Below are positions 15,468 to 24,226 of a stretch of DNA of 64,000 nt, piece by piece. The DNA lies in assembly GCF_033001325.1 (NCBI RefSeq), contig NZ_CP133111.1, forward strand, positions 4,976,501 through 5,040,500, written 5' to 3'. Origin of the DNA: Rhodopseudomonas sp. BAL398. Its GTDB lineage: Bacteria > Pseudomonadota > Alphaproteobacteria > Rhizobiales > Xanthobacteraceae. A model generated the notes under the pieces. It did not search any database. It saw only the letters and a list, made by a program, of their open reading frames with translations, and was not told the origin of the DNA. The stretch's first letter is position 1. Each line of letters begins with the position of its first letter. The translations under genes were made by a program, and so were the position numbers.

Positions 15468-18400
15468 TTACCGCGCCGCGCGCTTGGCCGGACCATGCGC
15501 CGCGGCGCTGGTCGCCGCGTCCCAGCCGCCGGGAGGGCTGGCGACCTCGGTGGCGTCGCTGGGCTGCGGCTCCAGCGTGAAGGTCTGGACCGCGAGCTTG
15601 GCGGCCGACAGCGATTGCGGGTCGAGCCGCTTGGCGACGTCGTCGCGCTTGTTGCCGGCATCGACATCGCCCTGGGCGGCGGCGAGGCTGAACCATTTGT
15701 AGGATTCGGCGAGGTTCTGTTCGACGCCGATGCCGCGCGCATAGAGGATGCCGAGATTGAACTGGCTGTCGGCGACGCCGCGGGCGGCGGCCTTGCGGAA
15801 CCAGTGCACGGCGCTCTTGTAGTTCGCGCCCTTGCCGCCGCCATCGGCGTCGAGCACGGCCAGATTGTGCATCGCCTTGGCGTTGCCGCGCTCGGCGGCC
15901 TGGGCGTAATAGACCCGCGCCATGGCGAGGTCCCTCTTCACGCTGAGACCCTTTTCATACAGGGTTCCGAGCCGGAACACTGCCGGAACGACGCCGGCCT
16001 TGGCGGCGCGCGTGTACCATTTGGCGGCCTCGTCGAAATTCGCCGCGACGCCTTTGCCTTCAGCATAGCGCATGCCGACCTCATAGGCGGCCGAGGCGTC
16101 GCCCTTCAGCGCGGCGTTGCGCAGCACCGGGCCGCCAATGCTGGTGGGAAGCTTTTCGTTGGCCGGAATTGTGACCCGGCCGAGCGGCTGCGGCGCGCTC
16201 GGCGGGGCCGCGGGTTGCGGCGCCGGGATCGTGCCGGTGATATCGCCGGGCACCTCGGACGTCTCGGCTGTCTGCTCGCGCTGTGGCGCTGCGGCTGGCG
16301 CGGGGGCATAGAGCGACTGCCGGCCGATCGGGGTCGGCGAGGTCATCGACGGCATCCGTGGCGCCTCGGGCGCGGGCGCGGTGGTATCTTGTTCGGCTTC
16401 CGGCTCGGCTTCCGGTTCGGCTTCGGTCTGGGCCGGCGCCGCCGACGGTCCGGCGCTGCTGACGACCGGGGCGGAACCGCTGTCGAGCAGGTTCATCGTC
16501 ATCTTGAAGCTGCCGAGCACGATCACCACGACGCTGGCGCCGACCAGCAGCGCCCGGATCTTGGAGCCGAAGCTGGAGTTTGGGTTGGCCGGCGCGGTGT
16601 CGGGGTTTTTTGGCGCGCGTTTTGGCTTCTCGGCCGCCGGCGTGGCGGCCGCAGCCGCGGCCTGGGCGGCGCGGCGGGCCGCGGCGATGAAGCTCGATGT
16701 GCTGGCCGGCTCGGCCGCCGCCGGCTGGATCTCGCTGATGGCGTTTTCGGAGGCAGCAATCCGCTCGGAGGGCGAGGCCACCCGGGCGATCGGTCTTGTG
16801 CCCGGCTCGAGCGGATAATCGGGCGGCAGATCCGGATCGACCGCGCGGGATTTCGGCGGGTCGAATGCCGGTGCCGAGACGGGCGTGGCCTCGCGCGATC
16901 GCGGGTCGAGAATGTCATGGATCGCCCGCGGCACCGCCTGCGCGGGCTGCGGTTTCGGCGCGGCCGGTGCCGGCCCGAACTGACGCGGCGCCGCGTCGAA
17001 ACCGGCGGGATTCGGCAGGTCCGGGCGCGGCGGCAGCGCCGGCGCGGCGGCAGCCGGCTGCGCCCTGGCGGGCTCGGCTGGTTTCGGCCCGGCTGATTCG
17101 AATTGGGCAGGTTGGGATTTGACGGGTTCGGAGGGGGCAGCGGACCGCGCGGTGCGCAGGTCGCCTTCGATCATCGCCAGCCGGTCGACCACATGACCCA
17201 GCGTATTGTGAACCGCCTCCAGCGAATCCTGGGTGTGGCGATCGGTTTCCGACTGGCTGAAGCGCATGTCGGACAATTCGCGCTTGATGGTTTCGACCAG
17301 CGCCGGGTCCATCTGGGCCACCGGCGCGACGTCGCGCGCGGTCAGCGCGGCAAAGCTGGTCTGCTGGCGTTCGAGATGGCGCAGAATGTCCTGCAGACCC
17401 TCTTCGACCCGGCCGAGATTGCCGGTGCCCGGACCGGTCACCTGTTCCATGCGCTCGAGCAGATAGGAAACCCGCTGTTCGAGATGGGCGAAGGCCGAGG
17501 CGCTGTCCTGCCCGACCTGCAGGTGGTCGAGGCGGTCGGACAAGGCGCGCAGCGCGACCTCGAGCTGATCCGAGGAGTCGCTGGGCGCCGGCCGGTCGCG
17601 GCTTTCCAGCGCCGCGGTCAGCGCCGAAATCCGCTGTTCCAGCGCGGCGAAGGACGAATCGCTGGCGCTGCCGGCCTGCGCCAGCTGGTCGACCTTGGAG
17701 GACAGCGTGTGGACATTGTCGCTGAGCTGGGCCAGCGCCTCGTTGGAGGCGACGTTGGAGACGATCGCCCGCAAAGCGGCGATCGCGCCCTCGAGCTGCT
17801 GCAGGGTGCCCGGATCGTCGCTGCTGCGTACGATCAGATCGATCTTGGCGCCAAGATTGCGGATCGCGTCGTCGAAGCCGGCGAGTTGCTCGGCCGGCGT
17901 CAGCGCCCGCAGCGCGTCCTGAATCTCGGCCAGCGCGCGTTCGACCCCGGTCAGCGCGCTGGGGTCGATGCCGCTGTGGCGGCTGTCGTCGATCCGGCGC
18001 GACAGCGAGCGGATTTCGTTCTCGATCGATTCGATCGCGCGCCGCGGCATCGCCTCGGTGATGGTCTGGCGGATCTCGGCCAATTCGGCGCGAAACGCCG
18101 CGATCGACTGCTCGATGCCGTCGTCGGGACGCTGCAGCGCGTCGATCTGGCTGGTGATCTTGAGAAGCTGACGCTCCAGGCTGGAAAAATCCGGCCCGGC
18201 CGGGGTCGGCGCCGGGGGCGGCGTCATCGCCGGGGCGATCGGCGGCGCCAGCGGCCGCGACGGGCGCGGCGCCATGCTGGGGGCGGGGGCGTCGAGTTCG
18301 CTCTGGCGCGCGGCGATCTCGGCGATCGCGAAATCCAGCGAAGCGGGATTGAGCGGCGGCGAGGCGTGATAGACTTGGTTGGCGGCGCGTTCGACGCGCT

Positions 18401-18809
18401 CGGTCTGCGGCTGCGGTGCCGGGGGGGCTGGGGTCTGCGCTTGCGGCTCGGCTTTGGCCGATGGCTCGGTGATCCGCGACAGCCGGGCGTCCAGCCGGGA
18501 AATGGCGTCGTTGAGCTGCCGCGCCACGGCCGGTTCGCCGCGCGCCGCGGGGCGGGAAATCTGCTCGATCTGACGGGTGATGGAATCCAGCCGCTGGTGG
18601 ATTTCGGCGACTTCGACGGCATCCTTGTCGGCCATCGGGGCGCGCACCGGCTCGGTGGTTGTGGCGGGATAGCGGTATTCCGGCGGAGCGTCGCCGACCT
18701 GTGAGCTGATCCAGTCACCGAGCGACATGCCAGCGCGCTTGGCGGCGGCTTCAGCCCGCTCGCGTACTGATGGTTCGATACCCTCGACGCTCCACGACAC
18801 GCGATTCAT
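15468..18809 (-). CDS. PodJ-like polar scaffold protein with coiled coils and Sel1 repeats
   Basis: A 1113-residue bitopic protein. The N-terminus MNRVSWSVEGIEPSVRERAE is the conserved opening of alphaproteobacterial PodJ/localisation-factor proteins. Residues about 60-650 are mainly coiled coil with many heptads (IHQRLDSITRQIEQIS type), followed by a proline/alanine-rich linker. One membrane helix (ALLVGASVVVIVLGSFKM) lies near 755. The periplasmic end carries four Sel1-type repeats (YEVGMRYAEGKGV, FRLGTLYEKGLSV, HNLAVLDADGGGK, FNLGILYARGIGV). It ends soon after the repeats with no separate peptidoglycan-binding domain that I can see. The start was moved 37 codons in from the longest frame to this conserved N-terminus. 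Role in cell polarity is inferred from the family. Confidence 0.9.
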   Translation of the reverse strand: MNRVSWSVEGIEPSVRERAEAAAKRAGMSLGDWISSQVGDAPPEYRYPATTTEPVRAPMADKDAVEVAEIHQRLDSITRQIEQISRPAARGEPAVARQLNDAISRLDARLSRITEPSAKAEPQAQTPAPPAPQPQTERVERAANQVYHASPPLNPASLDFAIAEIAARQSELDAPAPSMAPRPSRPLAPPIAPAMTPPPAPTPAGPDFSSLERQLLKITSQIDALQRPDDGIEQSIAAFRAELAEIRQTITEAMPRRAIESIENEIRSLSRRIDDSRHSGIDPSALTGVERALAEIQDALRALTPAEQLAGFDDAIRNLGAKIDLIVRSSDDPGTLQQLEGAIAALRAIVSNVASNEALAQLSDNVHTLSSKVDQLAQAGSASDSSFAALEQRISALTAALESRDRPAPSDSSDQLEVALRALSDRLDHLQVGQDSASAFAHLEQRVSYLLERMEQVTGPGTGNLGRVEEGLQDILRHLERQQTSFAALTARDVAPVAQMDPALVETIKRELSDMRFSQSETDRHTQDSLEAVHNTLGHVVDRLAMIEGDLRTARSAAPSEPVKSQPAQFESAGPKPAEPARAQPAAAAPALPPRPDLPNPAGFDAAPRQFGPAPAAPKPQPAQAVPRAIHDILDPRSREATPVSAPAFDPPKSRAVDPDLPPDYPLEPGTRPIARVASPSERIAASENAISEIQPAAAEPASTSSFIAAARRAAQAAAAAATPAAEKPKRAPKNPDTAPANPNSSFGSKIRALLVGASVVVIVLGSFKMTMNLLDSGSAPVVSSAGPSAAPAQTEAEPEAEPEAEQDTTAPAPEAPRMPSMTSPTPIGRQSLYAPAPAAAPQREQTAETSEVPGDITGTIPAPQPAAPPSAPQPLGRVTIPANEKLPTSIGGPVLRNAALKGDASAAYEVGMRYAEGKGVAANFDEAAKWYTRAAKAGVVPAVFRLGTLYEKGLSVKRDLAMARVYYAQAAERGNAKAMHNLAVLDADGGGKGANYKSAVHWFRKAAARGVADSQFNLGILYARGIGVEQNLAESYKWFSLAAAQGDVDAGNKRDDVAKRLDPQSLSAAKLAVQTFTLEPQPSDATEVASPPGGWDAATSAAAHGPAKRAAR

Positions 18810-19202
18810 GCTCTCGTCCGCTTCCGCACACCGGCGCCCCACTGCGCCTGCAAGCCTCCCCGTACGTCCCGTCGAGATACAATCGAGCGTGGCCGCTGGC
18901 GGTTTGCCTCTGTCCCCCACTTTTTCGCGTTAGGGTAAATTCCGAGTTAAGGATTGTGCCGGCGCCGCCATAAAGTTGAGGCGGTACCGCTTTGCAGCGT
19001 GGAAGGAAGATGGGGGATCAGATCGTGCAGCGCGACCAAAGGGCCTGCAGGGTCGAATTTCCAGGTCCCGAACGGACGAAGGGGTCCTCGCGGACCCCTC
19101 GTTTAGTAGTGCCCCTTACGGGACAGCGGACACGTTTTTAAGCGCGCCGTATATGCCTTTAAATATAAATGCTCCTACCGTGTAGTCAACTAGATCGTTT
19201 GG
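18810..19202. other. Intergenic region with hairpin
   Basis: About 390 bases containing the PodJ-like gene's promoter region and, near 19081, a strong hairpin. From 19130 on it is AT-richer than its surroundings (CCTTTAAATATAAATGCTCC), which suggests foreign or decayed sequence joining the broken toxin gene. No gene was recognised. Confidence 0.5.
19081..19098. terminator. Hairpin terminator candidate
   Basis: GGGGTCC, loop TCGC, GGACCCC; with outer A/T pairs the stem extends slightly, and TCGTTTAG follows. The T-run is short. Confidence 0.5.
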
Positions 19203-19600
19203 TTAGACGGTGGGAACCTTCGGCAATAAACTCAAAACCAGCCCCAACATCTCGTTGAACTCAGTTTCTGGCATGCGCCGAATCGCCCCATGGGTCGCAA
19301 CCAGACGGCTAACGGCTACCGTTGTTGGCTTATCACAAATGGCCCATGCGGCACGCCCGTCAATTGTCGTTATCATGGGAAGGCGAGTTTGGGGTTCTGA
19401 TTGGCTGACGTTGAGCACGGGATCACGACAACAGAGCCATAAAGCGTTGCATTCATCGATAAAATGACAACAGGCCGCCGCTTCCAGAACTCCGGAAGTT
19501 GCGCATCCTGCGGAAAATCGCACCAGTAAAGCTGCCGGATTTTGGGTGCCGACTTCAGTCGCGGCGCAATCCTTGGAGGTGGTTCTTCTGCCTGTGCCAT
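19203..19600 (-). pseudogene. Frameshifted PemK/MazF-family toxin
   Basis: The first frame (19600 down to 19373) reads a typical PemK/MazF N-terminus: IRQLYWCDFPQDAQLPEFWK, then RRPVVILSMNATLYGSVVVI and PCSTSANQNP. It stops at 19373. The second frame continues the family: TTIDGRAAWAICDKPTTVAV then SRLVATHGAIRRMPETEF up to the stop at 19203. One base gained or lost near 19372-19385 joins them. The start is 9 bases after the PadR stop. No antitoxin gene is adjacent. A sequencing error at this point is the main alternative. Confidence 0.75.
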
Positions 19601-19609
19601 CTTTCGCGC

Positions 19610-20194
19610 CTAGTCGTCGCCCTCGCGCGGCTGTTCGATCGCCACGATGTTGCCGCGTCCGGACACCGCGGCCAGCGCGTCGAGCGCCTCTTCGCAAAAA
19701 TCCGCCACCATCCGCTCGTGGCGCAGCCCCATCCGCAGCAGCAGCAATTTGCCGGTGTCGGCCGGCGTGGCGGTGCCTTGCGGAAAGCGCTTGGTCAGGA
19801 TGCGGTCGTAGCGGGCGGCGCGGTCGCGGTGATATTCCATCCGCGCCATCAGGTCGCCGCGCAGCGGATCGATGTCGACGCTGTCGAGCGCGTAGAGCCG
19901 CACCAACAGGTCGTCCTTCATCAGGGCCGGGCTGCTCGGCCGCGCGGCCCAGTGCCGCAGCGCAATGCGGCCTTCCGGCGTCAGGGTGTAGACCAGCTTG
20001 TTGGGTTTGCCGGACTGCACCACCTCGCGGCCCTGAACATGGCCGCGGTCGCGCAGCCGCGCCAGCTCGCGATAGATCTGCTGATGGTCGGCCTTCCAGA
20101 AGAAGCCGATCGACGCATCGAAGGTCTTGGCGAGCTCATAGCCCGTCATCGGACGTTCAGTCAGGCATGCGAGGATTGCGTCGCCCAGCGCCAT
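19610..20194 (-). CDS. PadR-family transcriptional regulator
   Basis: A 194-residue repressor-type regulator. The N-terminal winged helix is clear (LGDAILACLTERPMTGYELA, IYRELARLRDRGHV and the wing VYTLTPEGR). The C-terminal half is the Vir-like helical dimer domain (RMEYHRDRAARYDRILTKRF). The ATG at 20194 has AAGGG seven bases upstream; an ATG seven codons earlier has no such site. It is divergent from the NTF2-like gene that heads a beta-oxidation cluster, with palindromes in the shared region, so it probably controls that cluster. Confidence 0.92.
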   Translation of the reverse strand: MALGDAILACLTERPMTGYELAKTFDASIGFFWKADHQQIYRELARLRDRGHVQGREVVQSGKPNKLVYTLTPEGRIALRHWAARPSSPALMKDDLLVRLYALDSVDIDPLRGDLMARMEYHRDRAARYDRILTKRFPQGTATPADTGKLLLLRMGLRHERMVADFCEEALDALAAVSGRGNIVAIEQPREGDD

Positions 20195-20222
20195 TCGCCT
20201 ACCCTTCAATGCCATCCGTCGG

Positions 20223-20265
20223 CTTGACTTTATGCATAATGATGCATATGCGTCAATGTGCATAT
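20223..20265 (+). promoter_or_regulatory. Promoter with overlapping palindromic PadR operator
   Basis: TTGACT (20224-20229), 17 bases, TATGCG (20247-20252) form a promoter candidate for the plus-strand gene. The spacer contains the perfect palindrome TTATGCATAA (20230-20239), followed by further TGCAT elements at 20243 and 20259. Binding of PadR here would block the promoter and its own gene. The PadR link is inferred from position. Confidence 0.55.
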
Positions 20266-20327
20266 CGACATCCGGGAACCCGCGCCTGACTGCGGGGTCG
20301 TGATGTTGCGCCCAGAGGAGACGTCCG

Positions 20328-20753
20328 ATGTCCGTGAGCGGTCTGGAGAGATGGTACGCCTATATGAAGTCGCACGACCAGGCGGCGCTGTGGGAGCTGC
20401 TGCATCCCGACGCGGTGTTTGAAAGCCCGGTGGTGCACACGCCGCAACGCGGGCGCGAGATTACCTTCAAATATCTGGCGAGCGCCGAACAGGTGCTGGG
20501 CGGTCCGGGATTTGTCTACCGGGGCGAATGGCGCAGCCCGACCGGCGCGGTGCTCGAATTCGAAAAAGTGATCGAGGGCATCACCATCAATGGCGTCGAC
20601 ATTATTACCTTCGACGACGACGGTAAAATCATCAACTTCAAAGTGATGGTGCGCCCGCTCAAGGCGGTCAATCTGTTGCACCGGCTGATGGGCGAACAAT
20701 TGACCCGCATGGCCGGCGAGGCCGGCAAAGCAAAACCATCATCGCAGCCGTGA
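20328..20753 (+). CDS. NTF2/SnoaL-like protein
   Basis: A 141-residue cone-fold protein (LERWYAYMKSHDQAALWELL, then HPDAVFESPVVHT and the closing DIITFDDDGKIINFKVMVRP strands). This fold serves many small enzymes and binding proteins and the sequence does not reveal which. AGGAGA precedes the ATG at good spacing. It sits between the PadR operator and the acyl-CoA dehydrogenase, so a role in fatty-acid or related acyl-CoA metabolism is suggested by context only. Confidence 0.85.
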   Translation: MSVSGLERWYAYMKSHDQAALWELLHPDAVFESPVVHTPQRGREITFKYLASAEQVLGGPGFVYRGEWRSPTGAVLEFEKVIEGITINGVDIITFDDDGKIINFKVMVRPLKAVNLLHRLMGEQLTRMAGEAGKAKPSSQP

Positions 20754-20806
20754 TACTTGCCGCGGAGCTTGCGGAAACCGCTAAGGTCCATCCTGCAACG
20801 GAACGA

Positions 20807-20834
20807 TTGCTGAGCTGCACGAACGCCCTATAGA
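20807..20834 (+). promoter_or_regulatory. Promoter candidate for the acyl-CoA dehydrogenase operon
   Basis: TTGCTG (20807-20812), 16 bases, TATAGA (20829-20834), 30 bases before the dehydrogenase ATG. It would give the dehydrogenase a start of transcription separate from the PadR-controlled one. Confidence 0.35.
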
Positions 20835-20863
20835 GGGAGTTGCCAGCCAGCCGGGAGAACATC

Positions 20864-22654
20864 ATGCCGACCTATAAGGCCCCTCTGGAAGACGTCGGAT
20901 TTCTGCTCAACGATGTCTTCCAATTCGATCGCTACAACAATCTGCCGGGCTTTGCCGACGCCTCCGCCGATCTGCGCGACGCCATCCTGAACGAGGCGGC
21001 GCGCCTCAGCGAAGAAGTGCTGCAGCCGCTCAACCGGGTCGGCGACAAAGAGGGCTGCACCCGCCATGACGACGGCAGCGTGACCACGCCGAGCGGGTTC
21101 AAGGAGGCCTACAAGCAGGTCGCCGAAGGCGGCTGGCTCGGCCTGTCGGCGCCGACGGAATTCGGCGGCCAGGGCCTGCCGGTGACGTTGACCCAGGTGG
21201 TGGCCGAATTCCAGATCTCCGCCAATATGGCGTTCTCGATGTATCACGGCCTGACCATGGGCGCCGCAGCGGCGCTGCTGGTGCACGGCAAGCCGGAGCA
21301 GAAGGCGATCTTCCTGCCCAAGATGGTATCGGGCGAATGGACCGGCACCATGAACCTGACCGAGCCGCAATGCGGCACCGATCTCGGTCTGCTGCGCACC
21401 AAGGCGGTGAAGCAGGCCGATGGCAGCTACAAGATTACCGGTACCAAGATCTTCATCTCCGCCGGCGAGCACGATCTGGCCGAGAACATCATCCATCTGG
21501 TGCTGGCCCGGATCGAGGGCGCGCCGGCCGGGATCAAGGGCGTGTCGCTGTTCGTGGTGCCGAAGATCAAGGTCAATACCGACGGCTCGCTCGGCGAGCG
21601 CAACGGCGTGACCTGCGGGGCGATCGAGCACAAGATGGGCATCCACGGCAATGCCACCTGCGTGATGAATTACGACGGCGCCACCGGCTGGCTGATCGGC
21701 GAAGAGAACAAGGGCATGCAGGGCATGTTCGTGATGATGAACGAGGCCCGGCTCGGCGTCGCGGTGCAGGGACTGGCGCAATCCGAGGTGGCCTATCAGA
21801 ACGCCGTCACCTATGCGCGCGAGCGGCTGCAGGGCCGGGCGCTGTCGGGGCCGAAGGCGACCGACAAGCCGGCCGACCCGATCATCGTGCATCCCGACAT
21901 CCGCCGCGTGTTGCTGACCATGCGCGCCTTCAACGAGGCGGCGCGCGCCATGGTGGTGTGGACCGCGCTGAAGAGCGACGTCGCGCATCGCTCCAGCGAT
22001 GCCAAGGAACGCCAGGCCGCCGACGATCACATGGGGCTGATGACCCCGGTGCTGAAGGGCGTGCTGACCGATGTGGGTTTTTCCAACACCGTGCTGGCGC
22101 AGCAGGTCTATGGCGGCCACGGCTACATCGCCGACAACGGCATGGAGCAGTTCGTCCGCGATGCGCGGATCGCGATGATCTATGAGGGCGCCAACGGCAT
22201 TCAGGCGCTCGACCTGGTCGGCCGCAAATTGCCGCGCGACGGCGGCCGCGCCGTGATGGCGTTCTTCGCCGAGCTCGGCGCCTTCGCCAAGGAGCATGGC
22301 GGCGACGAGGCGATGAAGCCCTATATCGCGCCGGTCTCGACCGCGCTCGGCCATCTGCAGCAGGCCACCACCTGGCTGATGCTTAACGCGATGGCGGCGC
22401 CCGACAATGCCGGTGCCGGCGCCACCGATTACATGCAGCTGTTTGGCCTGGTGGCCTGCGGCTACATGTGGGCCAGGATGGCCAAGGTGGCGCAGGACAA
22501 GATTGCCAGCGATGGTGCCACACCCTATCTGACCACCAAGCTCGTCACCGGCCGCTTCTTCATGGAGCGGATGCTGCCCGAAACCGCGCTGCATCTGGCC
22601 CGCATCCAGAGCGGCAGCGCCACCACGATGGAACTGCCGGCGGAGGCGTTCTGA
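20864..22654 (+). CDS. Acyl-CoA dehydrogenase (long form, C-terminal extension)
   Basis: A flavoprotein of 596 residues that introduces the alpha-beta double bond in acyl-CoAs. The N-terminal and middle domains are clear (MNLTEPQCGTDLGLLRTKA and KITGTKIFISAGEHD); the conserved end of the helical domain reads YGGHGYIADNGMEQFVRDAR and then IYEGANGIQALDLVGRKL, where the glutamate of YEG is the usual base. The length and the extra C-terminal 120 residues match the 3-methylmercaptopropionyl-CoA dehydrogenase/long-form group rather than the 380-residue short-chain group. GGGAGA precedes the ATG. A TTG eight codons upstream was rejected. It forms a pathway cluster with the next two genes. Confidence 0.94.
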   Translation: MPTYKAPLEDVGFLLNDVFQFDRYNNLPGFADASADLRDAILNEAARLSEEVLQPLNRVGDKEGCTRHDDGSVTTPSGFKEAYKQVAEGGWLGLSAPTEFGGQGLPVTLTQVVAEFQISANMAFSMYHGLTMGAAAALLVHGKPEQKAIFLPKMVSGEWTGTMNLTEPQCGTDLGLLRTKAVKQADGSYKITGTKIFISAGEHDLAENIIHLVLARIEGAPAGIKGVSLFVVPKIKVNTDGSLGERNGVTCGAIEHKMGIHGNATCVMNYDGATGWLIGEENKGMQGMFVMMNEARLGVAVQGLAQSEVAYQNAVTYARERLQGRALSGPKATDKPADPIIVHPDIRRVLLTMRAFNEAARAMVVWTALKSDVAHRSSDAKERQAADDHMGLMTPVLKGVLTDVGFSNTVLAQQVYGGHGYIADNGMEQFVRDARIAMIYEGANGIQALDLVGRKLPRDGGRAVMAFFAELGAFAKEHGGDEAMKPYIAPVSTALGHLQQATTWLMLNAMAAPDNAGAGATDYMQLFGLVACGYMWARMAKVAQDKIASDGATPYLTTKLVTGRFFMERMLPETALHLARIQSGSATTMELPAEAF

Positions 22655-22675
22655 CACGGTCGCAACGACAACGCT

Positions 22676-22754
22676 GTCATTGCGAGCGCAGCGAAGCAAT
22701 CCAGGGCTGCAAGCAAGAGCTGGATTGCTTCGTCGCTTCGCTCCTCGCAATGAC
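22676..22754. repeat. Family A palindromic repeat (A2)
   Basis: GTCATTGCGAGCGCAGCGAA to TCCTCGCAATGAC, with AGCAATCCAG / CTGGATTGCT inside. It lies between the dehydrogenase and thiolase genes of one cluster. Confidence 0.9.
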
Positions 22755-22815
22755 GCAATGGAATTTGTCTGCAATTGGTGGGCTCGAAGAGCCAGACCGA
22801 AACGGGAGAAAATGA

Positions 22816-24024
22816 ATGCCCGAAGCCTTTATCTACGATCACGTTCGCACCCCGCGCGGCCGCGGCAAGCCGGATGGCGCGCTGCATGAAGTGACCGCGG
22901 TGGCGCTGGCCACCGCGCCGCTGAAAGCGCTCAAGGAGCGCAACAATCTGCAGGTCGACACCGTGGACGACGTGATCCTCGGCTGCGTCGATCCGATCGG
23001 CGAGGCCGGCTCCGATATCGCCCGCTTCGCGGCGATGAATGCCGGTCTCGGCGAGGCGGTGCCCGGCGTGCAGATCAACCGGTTCTGCGCCTCGGGTCTC
23101 GACGCGGTGAATTTCGCCGCGGCGCAGATCATGAGCGGGCAGCACGAATTGGTGATCGGCGGCGGCGCCGAATCGATGAGCCGGATCGGCATCGGCGCCT
23201 CCGGCGGCGCCTGGCCGATGGACCCGTCGATCGCGGTGCCGTCCTATTTCATGCCGCAGGGCATCTCGGCCGATCTGATCGCCACCAAATACGGCTTCTC
23301 GCGCGACGACGTCGACGCCTATGCGGTGCAGAGCCAGCAGCGCTCGGCCAAGTCCTGGGACGAGGGCCGCTTCGACAAATCGGTGATCCCGGTCAAGGAC
23401 ATCAACGGCCTGACGATCCTCGCCAAGGACGAGCATATGCGGCCGTCGACGACGATGCAGTCGCTCGGCCAGTTGCAGCCGTCCTTCGTGCAGATGGGGA
23501 TGATGGGCGGCTTCGACGCGGTGGCGATCCAGTCGCATCCCGAGATCGAGAAGATCAACTACGTGCATCACGCCGGCAATTCCTCCGGCATCGTCGACGG
23601 CGCCGCCGCGGTGCTGCTCGGCAGCGCCGAGGCTGGCAAGAAATACGACATGAAGCCGCGGGCGAAAATCCGCGCCTTCGTCAATATTGGCTCGGAGCCG
23701 GCGATGATGCTGACCGGTCCGGTCGACGTCACCAAGAAGCTGTTCGAGCGCTCCGGCATGAAGAAGGGCGATATCGATCTGTTCGAGCTCAACGAGGCCT
23801 TCGCCTCGGTGGTGCTGCGCTACATGCAGGCCTTCGAGATCGACAATGACAAGATCAATGTCAATGGCGGCGCCATCGCGCTCGGCCATCCGCTCGGCGC
23901 CACCGGCGCGATGATTCTCGGCACCGTGCTCGACGAATTGGAGCGCACCAACAAGTCGACCGCACTGGTGACCTTGTGCATCGGCGGCGGCATGGGCACC
24001 GCGACCATCATCGAGCGGGTGTGA
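22816..24024 (+). CDS. fadA: Acetyl-CoA C-acyltransferase (thiolase)
   Basis: A 402-residue thiolase that cleaves 3-ketoacyl-CoA. The nucleophile is C91 in [15 protein letters not shown]; the C-terminal histidine and cysteine lie in [14 protein letters not shown] and [18 protein letters not shown] lies seven bases before the ATG. It follows the acyl-CoA dehydrogenase and precedes the FadB-type enzyme, giving all activities for a round of beta-oxidation. Whether its main substrate is long-chain or a specialised acyl-CoA cannot be decided here. Confidence 0.95.
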   Translation: MPEAFIYDHVRTPRGRGKPDGALHEVTAVALATAPLKALKERNNLQVDTVDDVILGCVDPIGEAGSDIARFAAMNAGLGEAVPGVQINRFCASGLDAVNFAAAQIMSGQHELVIGGGAESMSRIGIGASGGAWPMDPSIAVPSYFMPQGISADLIATKYGFSRDDVDAYAVQSQQRSAKSWDEGRFDKSVIPVKDINGLTILAKDEHMRPSTTMQSLGQLQPSFVQMGMMGGFDAVAIQSHPEIEKINYVHHAGNSSGIVDGAAAVLLGSAEAGKKYDMKPRAKIRAFVNIGSEPAMMLTGPVDVTKKLFERSGMKKGDIDLFELNEAFASVVLRYMQAFEIDNDKINVNGGAIALGHPLGATGAMILGTVLDELERTNKSTALVTLCIGGGMGTATIIERV

Positions 24025-24027
24025 GCT

Positions 24028-24150
24028 CTTTCCCTCCCCCTTGTGGGGAGGGTGGCCGGCCGATAGGCCGGTCGGGTGGGGGGTAAGCCGCAGGCTCAGT
24101 GCTCGCTGCTACCCCACCCCCGACCCCTCCCCGCAAGGGGGAGGGGAGAA
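24028..24150. repeat. Family D palindromic repeat (D4)
   Basis: CCCTCCCCCTTGTGGGGAGG at the left and CCTCCCCGCAAGGGGGAGGG at the right, with GGTGGGGGGTAAGCCGC in the centre. It is closely related to the copy inside the ligase gene. It contains no stop in the frame of the downstream FadB-type gene. Confidence 0.9.
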
Positions 24151-24226
24151 GAGATCACGCGCTGCGCCGCCAAGGCCGCAGCGAGCATCAGAACAACAGT
24201 TGCACCATCCTGATTGGGAGCACCAC

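Noticed and set aside
20828-22774. A 648-codon open frame opposite the acyl-CoA dehydrogenase
   Set aside because: No motifs; it runs through the repeat at 22676 as well, which a real gene would not be expected to do.
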